A stretch of DNA of 64,000 bases from contig NZ_PJMB01000010.1 in assembly GCF_002892835.1 (NCBI RefSeq), positions 1-64,000 of the forward strand. The letters run 5' to 3'. The position numbers were made by a program, and so were the translations under genes. Origin of the DNA: Arthrobacter sp. AFG7.2. Its GTDB lineage: Bacteria; Actinomycetota; Actinomycetes; Actinomycetales; Micrococcaceae. The notes beneath the pieces were generated by a model. That model searched no databases, had not been told where the DNA came from, and saw nothing but the letters and a program-made list of their open reading frames with translations. Positions 36,463 to 44,789 of this stretch are shown one piece after another; within the stretch, counting starts at the first letter, position 1; every line of letters begins with the position of its first letter.

Positions 36463-37205
36463 AGCCTTGAATCCTCCCACCTGGTGAGGCGCCCGCACAT
36501 TCCAAACCCTTCGCCTGCGCGCTGTTCGGCCCTGGCGACGGCTGCACCAGCCAGGGGGGCGGCGGAGCCGTTGGCAAGTTGCTCGAGCGCCTCCTCCGTC
36601 GCCTTCACCTGGCTTTCGACGTTTGCTGCCCACAGCTCCTTCCAGCGGCCGACCCGCGGCCGGACCAGGCGGGCAGCTGCGCGATGGAAGGCCTCCAGTG
36701 CCCTTGGTCCCTCCTGCAGCAGAGATGTATGCAGCTCGGCGTATCCTTCCAGGGCGAGGTCCCGCCGCCTCCGTGCCGCCGCCGCCAGGACTGTTTCGTC
36801 CGCGTCCTGCGGCAGGACGGCATGCTCCGCATACAGTTCCGGGTGCTGAAGGATGCGGTCCGGAAAGGTCAGGACGGCGTCGCCGGCTTCCGGCAGGCCG
36901 GCGTTGGACATGATCACGTGGAGCGTGAGCCCGTCCGTGTTCACCAGCCGGTGCACGGTACCCGGGCTGAACCACACCAGCGAACCCGCGGCCAGCTGGT
37001 GTTCCTCGATCCCGGCCATCGACATGGTGTGCACCTGGCCGGTTCCACCGGAGACCAGGTAGGCCTCAGACGACACCGTATGCAGATGCGGGGAACCGCC
37101 GCACAGGCCGTCAGCGGATTCCCAGTCATAGACGCGCAGCCCGGTGACTGCAGTGCCGCCGGGGAAACCCGGAATTGGAGGCGGCTGGATTCCCCGTGCG
37201 TTCAC
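36459..37205 (-). CDS. Cupin-domain protein
   Basis: 248 residues. A cupin barrel occupies about 20-135: PHLHTVSSEAYLVSGGTGQVHT carries the metal-ligand His and Glu positions, and SPGTVHRLVNTDGLTLHV the second His motif. The remaining C-terminal half is helical. The metal-binding N-terminal cupin suggests a sugar isomerase/epimerase-like or sensing role. Its ATG overlaps the DUF6807 stop and its TGA overlaps the LacI start, so it is tightly part of the operon. No exact family function is known to me. Confidence 0.85.
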   Translation of the reverse strand: MNARGIQPPPIPGFPGGTAVTGLRVYDWESADGLCGGSPHLHTVSSEAYLVSGGTGQVHTMSMAGIEEHQLAAGSLVWFSPGTVHRLVNTDGLTLHVIMSNAGLPEAGDAVLTFPDRILQHPELYAEHAVLPQDADETVLAAAARRRRDLALEGYAELHTSLLQEGPRALEAFHRAAARLVRPRVGRWKELWAANVESQVKATEEALEQLANGSAAPLAGAAVARAEQRAGEGFGMCGRLTRWEDSRL

Positions 37206-38188
37206 TGGCTGGCCGTTCGTGGTCCTGCCGGCGACGACGGCACCTGGGCCAGTGCCTCGCGGCCGGCGGTTGCCAGTGCTTCTGCCCTGGCTTCGTCAGA
37301 CGTGCCATCCGCAATCACGACGCCGTACCGGAAGCGAATGGTGGACCCCGGCCGGAACAGGACTTCCTCGCTGAAGAACGGGGCAGGGCCCATGCATGCG
37401 AACGGTTCAGACCGGGCGAACCACTCCGGCTCCTGGTGCCCGCTGGCAGGATCATCAACCATGACCACTGTTGAGAAGCGGCAGGTTTCGTCATGCTGCC
37501 CCACGAAGGAAAGCCAGGGGGCACGCTTGCCGCGCAGCTCCTCGCCGGTGGCACCGCCGGGACCCATGATGGTTCCCCCGGCGAAGGACCGGGGGCCGCG
37601 CCAGAACAAGCCACCGTACCCGGCGTTCTCGCGCCCCTCGGTGGTGGGCGAGCCGATGTGGATGTCCTCCCCGGAAACATTGGTCATGGCTGTCGCAAAC
37701 ACCAGGGTGTAGCTGGAATCCGCTCCCGGCACCACCTGGAAGGACCGGTCCTCCTCAACCACGAGCGACCCCTGCTGGGTCACCCACTGAAGCCTGTGCG
37801 CGAAACGGAAGGTGGCGCCGTCGTCCGCTGCCTGCACCCGCTCCTGGTGCCGCATGGCACCGTTGTTGGGAAGCCACTGGTAGTCCTGGCCGCGACGGTA
37901 GCTGGGCCCGCCCCAGAAGTTGTCGGGGCCAAGGTGCGGGAGGGACCAGGCGATGCCCTTGTGCCACACATGGTCGTGCGGACGGTAGGCGCTGACCAGG
38001 TCCCCGCTCCGGGTGCGGACGGGATGGAAGTACGGCCGGGGTGACTCCGCCTGTGGGTCGTCCGCGGCGTAGGTATAGGTGAGCACGTCCACGCCGTCAA
38101 GGGAGACGACGACGGCGGCGCCATCGTCCGTCCACGTCAGCTGGTGTGTGGGGGCTTTGGCAGCAGTTGTTCCGGCAGTGGCGCTCAT
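37202..38188 (-). CDS. DUF6807 (PmoA-family) protein
   Basis: 328 residues. It shows the DUF6807 signature: YFHPVRTRSGDLVSAYRPHDHVWHKGIAWSLPHLGPDNFWGG with several conserved His and aromatic residues, and later a FFWRGPRSF-like GLFWRGPRSFAGG. The family was named after a methane oxygenase gene by mistake, and it is a beta-rich protein common in sugar-lactone or polysaccharide-degradation operons of Actinobacteria. No reaction is established. ATGA overlaps join it to both neighbours, Gfo/Idh upstream and cupin downstream. Confidence 0.88.
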   Translation of the reverse strand: MSATAGTTAAKAPTHQLTWTDDGAAVVVSLDGVDVLTYTYAADDPQAESPRPYFHPVRTRSGDLVSAYRPHDHVWHKGIAWSLPHLGPDNFWGGPSYRRGQDYQWLPNNGAMRHQERVQAADDGATFRFAHRLQWVTQQGSLVVEEDRSFQVVPGADSSYTLVFATAMTNVSGEDIHIGSPTTEGRENAGYGGLFWRGPRSFAGGTIMGPGGATGEELRGKRAPWLSFVGQHDETCRFSTVVMVDDPASGHQEPEWFARSEPFACMGPAPFFSEEVLFRPGSTIRFRYGVVIADGTSDEARAEALATAGREALAQVPSSPAGPRTASQ

Positions 38189-39285
38189 GCGTTGCTCTCT
38201 TCCAGTTTCCAGGGTTCCAGCCGGCCGTCGGCACGGTCAAAGAACGGGTCTTCTTCGGTGATCCCGCCGCGGCGCACCGTCTTGCCGGTGATGGCGGATG
38301 CGTAAATTGCTGCCGCCAGTTCCATGGTGGGGTAGGCCTCGGCCAAGGTGACAGGAGGCACTGCCCCGGAGCGGACGGCCTCGATGATTTGCTCATACTG
38401 GGCGGAGTGGCCGCTGGCTGTACCGGCTGCCCCGTCCGTCCATGCATCCGCCAGATGTTCCTGGCCGGGTGCCGGGGTGAAGCGCCAGTTGGAGTCGTCA
38501 TAGCCATAAAGGTGTTCCAGTTCCACAGTTGCGTTCTCGTAGTCGAACCGCAACTGGGAGGTTTCGCGGGGTGAGATGACGGAGTTGATGACCGTACTCA
38601 GCGCGCCGGATTCAAACCGCACGATGGCGGTTGAAACGTCCTCGGTTTCCGTCCGGCGGGCAAGTTTTCCTGCGAACGCAGTAACTTCCTGCCACGGGCC
38701 CCAGAGGTGGAGAAGCAGATCGAACTGGTGGATTCCGTGCCCCATAGTGGGCCCGCCGCCCTCGACGTCCCATTGGCCGCGCCACGGAACGTCAAAGTAC
38801 TCCTGGTTCCGGAACCACAGCGTGTTGCAGAAACCGGTCAACGGGTTGCCCAGGGCGCCGGACTCCTGCAGGTCCGCCAGCCGGCGGGCGCCCGTGCCGA
38901 AACGGTGCTGGAAGATGCAGCTCACCCGCTTGCCCGTGATCTGTTCCGCCTCCTGGAGCTCCTGCAGTTGGCGCAGGGACAGGGCCGGTGGTTTCTCCAG
39001 TACGACGTTCATGCCGAGCGCCAGCGCTTCAAGGGCCAGGGGTGCATGCGACGACGGCGGTGTGCAGACGGCAACGAGGTCAAGCTGCAGTTCCGCGGCA
39101 GCAGCCACGCTGGAGGCGGTGTGGGCGAAGCCCATCTTGTCCGCGAAGGCTACTGCCCTGTCCTGGTCAATATCTACCGCCACGACCAGCTCGGCCCCGG
39201 CCAGCCTCAAGGCCTCTGCGTGGGCATGGGCAATGCCGCCAGTACCGATAATTCCTGCACGCGGGCGGTGGTGGGCCTGATCCAT
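38185..39285 (-). CDS. Gfo/Idh/MocA-family oxidoreductase
   Basis: 366 residues. N-terminal NAD(P)-binding fold (GIIGTGGIAHAHAEALRLAGAELVVAVDID), the family EKPPAL motif in VLEKPPALSLRQ and a C-terminal alpha/beta domain. It probably oxidises or epimerises a sugar or cyclitol. The ATG at 39285 is chosen because GAGGAG lies nine bases upstream; an earlier in-frame GTG at 39330 falls inside the operator. First gene of the chain that runs to 33726. It overlaps the next gene as ATGA. Confidence 0.92.
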   Translation of the reverse strand: MDQAHHRPRAGIIGTGGIAHAHAEALRLAGAELVVAVDIDQDRAVAFADKMGFAHTASSVAAAAELQLDLVAVCTPPSSHAPLALEALALGMNVVLEKPPALSLRQLQELQEAEQITGKRVSCIFQHRFGTGARRLADLQESGALGNPLTGFCNTLWFRNQEYFDVPWRGQWDVEGGGPTMGHGIHQFDLLLHLWGPWQEVTAFAGKLARRTETEDVSTAIVRFESGALSTVINSVISPRETSQLRFDYENATVELEHLYGYDDSNWRFTPAPGQEHLADAWTDGAAGTASGHSAQYEQIIEAVRSGAVPPVTLAEAYPTMELAAAIYASAITGKTVRRGGITEEDPFFDRADGRLEPWKLEESNA

Positions 39286-39315
39286 GGTCGGGTGCTCCTC
39301 GTCATTGAAAGCTTT

Positions 39316-39351
39316 CATGTTATCGATCACTATTATGTGATCGATAACATG
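39316..39351 (-). promoter_or_regulatory. Pair of LacI-type operators (inverted repeat) before the Gfo/Idh gene
   Basis: CATGTTATCGATCAC and its exact reverse complement GTGATCGATAACATG flank the 6-bp spacer TATTAT. Each arm is itself near-palindromic around ATCGAT (TGTKATCGATMACA), the CG-centred form of LacI-family operators. The two centres are 18 bp apart. It sits 31 bases upstream of the Gfo/Idh start, so it should repress the operon and probably covers its promoter. Confidence 0.82.
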
Positions 39352-39404
39352 AGGGCGTCAAGAGTGTCAGCGGACTGCTGCGGCACCTTCCGCCCCATGC
39401 GCTC

Positions 39405-39467
39405 CAGCACTTGGGAAAGATGCAGCAGCACCTGGGGGAGACGCAGCAGCACTTGGGGCAAACGCAG
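39405..39467 (+). repeat. Three tandem 21-bp repeats
   Basis: Three adjacent copies of a 21-bp unit (39405-39425, 39426-39446, 39447-39467), each beginning CAGCAC[CT]TGGG and ending A[CT]GCAG. Copies differ at a few bases. They lie between the LacI operators and the 3' end of the UMF1 transporter gene. No long gene covers them. Confidence 0.85.
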
Positions 39468-39481
39468 CACGCTGCCCGTTG

Positions 39482-40894
39482 TCAGGCGGAAGGAACCACT
39501 GCGATGGGTGCCTTGTCCGGTGACTTCACCGGCAGCAGGACCAGCAGCCCGGCGAGGAGTACCACCATGATGCCCAGGATGCCCCAGCGCTGTGCCTCGC
39601 CTGGTGCAACGAACTGGGCAGCGACGGTGATGCTCAGGGTGAAGAGCGCCGGTGCCAGGAAGCTGACGGCGCGGCCGGTGGTGGCGTAGAGGCCGAACAG
39701 TTCACCTGACTCGCCGTGCGGGGCCAGTCTTGCCAGGTAGGCGCGCGATGAGGACTGCGCAGGTCCCACGAACAGGCAGAGGAAGAGCCCGAACACCCAG
39801 AACGTGGTGCTGCCGGCCCAGGCGAGGCCCAGGAAAACGTAGTCGCCGTTGCCGAGCACCAGGATGAACGTGCCGGCGATGAGGAGGCCCGCCAGCGAGC
39901 CGATAATCACGCGCTTGGGGCCGATCCGGTCGTCCAGGAACCCGCCGGCCACGGCACCGACAGCTGCCACAACGTTGCCGAAAATGGCGAAGAAAATCAC
40001 CTGGGGCAGCTCAAAGCCAAAGGTCCCTGCCGCGATGATTCCGCCGAAGGTAAAGACTGCAGCCAGGCCGTCACGGAAAATGGCGCTGGCCAGCAGGAAG
40101 TAGATGGTGTGCGGACTGGTGGCGTAGATGGCCTTGATCCGCCGTATCAACAGCCCGTAACTTGCCAGGAAGCCAAGCCGCTTCGCCTGGCTGGAACGCG
40201 GAAGCTCGGGGACGGCGAACAGTACCGGGAGGGCGAAGATGAAGAACCAGAGGGCGGAAAAGACCGCCACCAGCCGGATGTTCAGGCTCTCCTGCGTGGA
40301 CGAACCGAACCAGTCGAAGCTCGGCTGGACGAACAGCTGCAGAACGATCAGCAGGGCGACGATGCCGCCAAGGTAGCCCGCCCCCCAGCCGAATCCGCTG
40401 ACCCTGCCAATGTTTTGCGGCGTGGATATCTGGGCGAGCATGGCGTTGTAGTTGACGCCGGCGAACTCGAAAAACACATTGCCCAGGGCTATCAGGGACA
40501 CCCCAAGCAGCAGGAATTCCGGCTGCGGGAACACGAAGAAGCACAAAGCGGTCAGGAGGGCGACGGCGGCCGTGTTGACTCCCAGCCACAGCTTGCGGCG
40601 GCCGCCTGCGTCGGAGCGCTGACCGGTGACCGGTGCCAGCAGGGCAATCGTCAGGCCGGCAATGGCCAGGGCAGTTCCCAGGACCGCCGAGGCCCGGTCT
40701 TCGCCGCCGAAGGCGTTGGAAGTGAGGTACACGGTGAAGACGAACGTGGTCATGACCGCGTTGAAAGCCGCCGATCCCCAGTCCCATGACGCCCAGGCCA
40801 GGATGCGGCCCTTGCTGGTGCCCCGGGTCCCGGCTTCCAGGTCCGAGGACGGCGGCGTTGCCCCTAAAGCGCTGGCGCTGTTCATATGGTGCAT
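39482..40894 (-). CDS. MFS transporter, UMF1/Atg22-like
   Basis: 470 residues, about 12 helices. The opening KGRILAWASWDWGSAAFNAVMTTFVFTVYLTS and APVTGQRSDAGGRRKLWL match the UMF1 (vacuole effluxer Atg22-like) subfamily, whose substrates in bacteria are unknown. It precedes the sugar operon on the same strand, ending 196 bases upstream of the Gfo/Idh start with no visible terminator, so read-through or co-regulation is possible. It is divergent from the Mrp operon. Confidence 0.9.
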   Translation of the reverse strand: MHHMNSASALGATPPSSDLEAGTRGTSKGRILAWASWDWGSAAFNAVMTTFVFTVYLTSNAFGGEDRASAVLGTALAIAGLTIALLAPVTGQRSDAGGRRKLWLGVNTAAVALLTALCFFVFPQPEFLLLGVSLIALGNVFFEFAGVNYNAMLAQISTPQNIGRVSGFGWGAGYLGGIVALLIVLQLFVQPSFDWFGSSTQESLNIRLVAVFSALWFFIFALPVLFAVPELPRSSQAKRLGFLASYGLLIRRIKAIYATSPHTIYFLLASAIFRDGLAAVFTFGGIIAAGTFGFELPQVIFFAIFGNVVAAVGAVAGGFLDDRIGPKRVIIGSLAGLLIAGTFILVLGNGDYVFLGLAWAGSTTFWVFGLFLCLFVGPAQSSSRAYLARLAPHGESGELFGLYATTGRAVSFLAPALFTLSITVAAQFVAPGEAQRWGILGIMVVLLAGLLVLLPVKSPDKAPIAVVPSA

Positions 40895-41079
40895 CGTATC
40901 CGCCCAGCGCGAACATGAGGCGGAGGGAACCCCCGGGAGGACCGGATTTGCGTGCGGTGTTGCGGGTTAAGCGGAGAGGCGGGCGCCCAAGCCTTGATAA
41001 ACTGGATCCTCCCGGACCTAACGAATAAACCGCCTGCTCCAACTTTGACAATCGAATCCCTGACGTTGCGGAGATACCA

Positions 41080-44000
41080 GTGATAACAGTCCTTGCCGTG
41101 CTCTTTTCGGTGGCTGTCCTGGCGCCTTTCCTGTTCAGGGCCTGGGGCCGCAACGCGTTCTATGCACTGGCGGCTGTTCCTGCTGCGTCCTTTGCCTGGC
41201 TGCTGCTGCAGCATGGCCCGATCTACTCGGGGGCCGGCTCCGTCAGCGAAACAGTCCCGTGGATTCCCGGGCTCAAACTCGAGCTTGCTTTCCGTATGGA
41301 TGCCCTGGCCTGGGTCATGTCCCTGCTGGTGCTGGGCGTCGGCTCACTGGTCCTGGTCTACTGTGCCAGGTACTTCAAGAAAGATGACCAGGACCTTGGC
41401 GGGTTCGGTGCCCAACTGCTGGCCTTTGCCGGGGCGATGTTTGGGCTGGTGGTGGCGGATGACCTGCTGCTGCTGTTCATCTTCTGGGAACTCACCACAA
41501 TCCTGTCCTACCTCCTGATAGGTTTCGCCCGCACCAGGCTGGCTGCGCGCCGGTCCGCTCTGCAGGCGCTGATGGTCACCACGGCAGGCGGACTGGCCAT
41601 GCTGGTGGGCCTGATCATGCTCGGCCAGGCTGCCGGCACCTACCGGATTTCCAGCATCCTGGAGCAGGCGCCGGCCCTCGCCGGCGGAGCCTCCGCTTCG
41701 ATGGTGGGAGCCGCCGTCGTCCTTATACTGGTGGGCGCCATCACCAAGTCCGCCCTGGTGCCCTTCCACTTCTGGCTCCCCGGCGCCATGGCCGCGCCGA
41801 CCCCCGTCAGCGCTTACCTGCACGCCGCAGCCATGGTCAAAGCCGGCATCTACCTGGTTGCCCGGCTCGCTCCCGGCTTTTCGGAGACGGCCTACTGGCA
41901 GCCCGTAGTGCTGGGACTGGGCCTGGCCACCATGCTGGTGGGCGGCTACCGGGCCTTGCGCCAGACAGACATCAAGCTCATCCTCGCCTACGGTACCGTC
42001 AGCCAGCTGGGCTTCCTGACCATGGTGGTGGGCCTTAGTACCCCCGACGCGGCGCTCGCGGGGCTGGCGATGCTCCTGGCCCACGGACTCTTCAAGGCCA
42101 CCCTCTTCCTGGTGGTGGGGATCATCGACCACCAATCCGGAACGCGCGATGTACGCAAGCTGTCCGGGGTTTTCCGTTCCTCCCGGGCGCTGGGCGTGGT
42201 GGCCGGCATTGGCGCGGCATCAATGGCAGGAGTTCCCCTGTTGGGCGGCTTCGTGGCCAAGGAATCTGTGCTGGAGGCTTTTGTCCACCACGCGGGCGAT
42301 CCCGACGCCGGGGTCTGGGGAATGGTGGTCCTTGCCGGGCTGGTCCTGGGCTCCGTCCTCACCTTCGCCTACAGCGCGCGCTTTATGTGGGGTGCTTTTG
42401 CCGTCAAGCCAGGCGTGGAGACCACGCCGTTCAAAGCAATCAGGCCTTCGTTCCTGGCGGCGCCGGCGGTCCTCAGCCTCCTGACGGTCATCTACGGGCT
42501 GTGGCCGGTTCCAGTCGATTCGTGGATCCAGCCGTACGCCGCATTGTTCGCCTCCACCGCTCCCGACGCCGGATCGGCCGCTGACCAGGCCGGCCACCTC
42601 GCGTTGTGGCATGGTTTCACGCCGGCACTGGGCCTGACGGCCCTCACGTTCGTGCTGGGCCTGGCGATGTACTTTGGCCGCGACGCGGTCTCGCGGGCGC
42701 AGTCCCTGGTGCCGCCATGGGTGGACGGGGACAAGGCGTACCAGTACACCATCGGCGGGCTGGACGACGCAGCGGTGTGGATCACCGGCCGCACGCAGCG
42801 CGGCTCCCTGTACTACTACTTGGCGGTCATCCTCAGCGTCGCCTTTGTCCTGCCGCTGTCCGCCATCCTGGTAGCCGGCAAGCCGCTCCCGGACGGCATC
42901 TACCTCATAGACCCGGGTTCCCCGCTCCAGCTCGTGGTGGGCGCCGGGATCGTGATCGGCGCCCTCGCAGCGGTCAAGGCCAATAAGCGGTTCCTGGCGG
43001 TCCTGATGGTTTCCGTCACCGGGTACGGCATCGCGCTGATGTTCGCGCTGCAGGGCGCCCCGGACCTGGCCCTGACGCAGATGCTGGTGGAAACCATCAT
43101 CCTGGTGGCTTTCGTGCTGGCGATGCGCAGCCTGCCGCCGGAACTCCGCGACCGCACGGGCGGCAAGTACCGTGTGGTCCGCGTGATCATTGGTTTGGGA
43201 TTCGGCGTCACCATGGTCTTCGCTGCGATTTATGCCATGGGGGCACGGATTGCAACGCCTGTTTCGCTGGAGTTTCCCCGCCTCGCCTATGAGGGCGGCG
43301 GGGGGCTTAACATCGTCAACGTGACCCTCGTGGACATCCGCGCCTGGGACACCTTCGGTGAGATCACTGTCCTGGCGCTGGCCGCCACCGGTGTGGCGAG
43401 CCTGATCTTCGTCCGTGGACGCGGCGACAAGATCCTGAACTCCGCCACTGTTGCTGAGGGAACTGTGGGCCGCCGCCGGGGCGTCGACCCTGGTACCCGC
43501 GACGCTGCGGCCCTCGCTGTCAGCCGAAAGTTTGCTGCCTCTGCACGCGATGCATGGATCGTGGCGGGCCGCACCCTTGCCCCCGAGCGCCGGTCCATCA
43601 TTTTCGAGGTGGTCACGCGGCTGATCTTCCACTCCATGATCATGTTCTCGCTGTACCTGCTGCTGGCCGGACACAACCTGCCAGGCGGCGGCTTTGCCGG
43701 CGGCCTGACAGCCGGCCTCGCCCTGACCATCCGGTACCTGGCCGGCGGCCGCTTCGAACTCCGCGAAGCCACACCGGTGAGCGCAGGAGCGCTGCTGGGG
43801 ATCGGGCTGGCCGTGGCTGCGGCGTCCGGGGCAGTGCCGCTGCTTCTGGGCGGCCAGGTCTTCCAGACCGCCATCATCGAGCTATGGCTGCCGGTGTTCG
43901 GCGACATCAAGTTCGTCACCTCCACCATTTTCGATATCGGCGTGTACATCGTGGTGGTGGGCCTGGTGCTGGACGTCCTGCGGAGCCTTGGCGCCGAAAT

Positions 44001-44154
44001 CGACGAACACGTCGAAAACCGGTCCGTCGCCCGCCACGGCGACGGGGCCCTGGAGGAGCCGGATTCCGCCGGGAACACACCCTCCGGAGCTTCCGCACCA
44101 GGGCAAGAGCCCGAAGGCGTTGCTGCCGAGACCACCGGAAAGGGCCAAGCATGA
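41080..44154 (+). CDS. mrpA: Mrp Na+/H+ antiporter subunit A (MrpA, with MrpB domain)
   Basis: 1024 residues with about 20 helices. The N-terminal half is an NuoL-like proton channel (helices with conserved Lys/Glu, e.g. LLLLFIFWELTTILSYLLIGFART, IGGA-type PTPVSAYLHAAAMVKAGIY). The C-terminal part includes the MrpB-type segment (about 800-990: LIFHSMIMFSLYLLLAGHNLPGGGFAGGL). MrpA is therefore the A+B fusion found in Group 1 operons lacking a separate mrpB. It exchanges Na+ for protons. GTG start at 41080. The stop overlaps mrpC as ATGA. The divergent promoter region 40895-41079 is shared with the UMF1 transporter. Confidence 0.95.
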   Translation: MITVLAVLFSVAVLAPFLFRAWGRNAFYALAAVPAASFAWLLLQHGPIYSGAGSVSETVPWIPGLKLELAFRMDALAWVMSLLVLGVGSLVLVYCARYFKKDDQDLGGFGAQLLAFAGAMFGLVVADDLLLLFIFWELTTILSYLLIGFARTRLAARRSALQALMVTTAGGLAMLVGLIMLGQAAGTYRISSILEQAPALAGGASASMVGAAVVLILVGAITKSALVPFHFWLPGAMAAPTPVSAYLHAAAMVKAGIYLVARLAPGFSETAYWQPVVLGLGLATMLVGGYRALRQTDIKLILAYGTVSQLGFLTMVVGLSTPDAALAGLAMLLAHGLFKATLFLVVGIIDHQSGTRDVRKLSGVFRSSRALGVVAGIGAASMAGVPLLGGFVAKESVLEAFVHHAGDPDAGVWGMVVLAGLVLGSVLTFAYSARFMWGAFAVKPGVETTPFKAIRPSFLAAPAVLSLLTVIYGLWPVPVDSWIQPYAALFASTAPDAGSAADQAGHLALWHGFTPALGLTALTFVLGLAMYFGRDAVSRAQSLVPPWVDGDKAYQYTIGGLDDAAVWITGRTQRGSLYYYLAVILSVAFVLPLSAILVAGKPLPDGIYLIDPGSPLQLVVGAGIVIGALAAVKANKRFLAVLMVSVTGYGIALMFALQGAPDLALTQMLVETIILVAFVLAMRSLPPELRDRTGGKYRVVRVIIGLGFGVTMVFAAIYAMGARIATPVSLEFPRLAYEGGGGLNIVNVTLVDIRAWDTFGEITVLALAATGVASLIFVRGRGDKILNSATVAEGTVGRRRGVDPGTRDAAALAVSRKFAASARDAWIVAGRTLAPERRSIIFEVVTRLIFHSMIMFSLYLLLAGHNLPGGGFAGGLTAGLALTIRYLAGGRFELREATPVSAGALLGIGLAVAAASGAVPLLLGGQVFQTAIIELWLPVFGDIKFVTSTIFDIGVYIVVVGLVLDVLRSLGAEIDEHVENRSVARHGDGALEEPDSAGNTPSGASAPGQEPEGVAAETTGKGQA

Positions 44155-44789
44155 GTGTAAACCTGACCCTCCTCCTCGTCATGGGAGCGCTGTATGCCTG
44201 CGGCATTTACCTGGTCCTCGAGCGCAGCCTGACCCGCGTACTGCTGGGCCTGATGCTCCTGGCCAACGCCACCAACCTGCTGATCCTGGCCACCGGCGGC
44301 TACGCCGGACTGGCGCCGCTGTACTCAAAGGACGTTGCCGCCCAGGATTACAGCGACCCTCTTCCGCAGGCGTTGATCCTGACGTCCATCGTCATCTCCT
44401 TTGCGGTTACTTCCTTTATGCTCGGCATCATCTACCGCACCTGGGTGCTGGCGCGACGCGACGAGATCCAGGATGACGTGGAAGACCTCCGGGTTGCTGA
44501 AACGCCGAGCTTCGACGCGGAGGACGACGCCGAGATCCCCGCTGAAACCTCGGAGTTCCCGCTCACCATGCTGGGGACCGACGGCTACAGCGTCTCCAAC
44601 CATCCGGCCCACCGCAGCGGCGGCGGCTCCGCGACGGCCGGCGGGGAAGCAAGCCCGGAGGGCGGACACGGCACCGGCGGGGCAACACTCATGGCCGGCG
44701 GACGTGAAATCAGCGCCGAGCAGGCCGCTGCGGAAGAAAAACCCGGCTCCACCAATGTGGCCCCCGGGCCGGAAGGAGGCGGACAATGA
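44151..44789 (+). CDS. mrpC: Mrp antiporter subunit C (NuoK-like)
   Basis: 212 residues. Three helices in the first 110 residues match NuoK/MrpC (YLVLERSLTRVLLGLMLLANATNLLILATGG; DPLPQALILTSIVISFAVTSFML). The C-terminal 100 residues are an acidic, Gly/Ser-rich cytoplasmic tail, longer than in Bacillus MrpC (113 residues), as in other actinobacteria. The ATG overlaps the mrpA stop; the stop overlaps mrpD. Confidence 0.95.
   Translation: MSVNLTLLLVMGALYACGIYLVLERSLTRVLLGLMLLANATNLLILATGGYAGLAPLYSKDVAAQDYSDPLPQALILTSIVISFAVTSFMLGIIYRTWVLARRDEIQDDVEDLRVAETPSFDAEDDAEIPAETSEFPLTMLGTDGYSVSNHPAHRSGGGSATAGGEASPEGGHGTGGATLMAGGREISAEQAAAEEKPGSTNVAPGPEGGGQ

Noticed and set aside
39286..39330. Upstream GTG start for the Gfo/Idh gene.
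   Set aside because: The GTG lies inside the operator arm and lacks a ribosome site; the ATG at 39285 has GAGGAG.
39405..39467. Could the 21-bp repeats be a CRISPR array?
   Set aside because: Units are adjacent with no spacers, and no cas genes are near. It is a tandem repeat.
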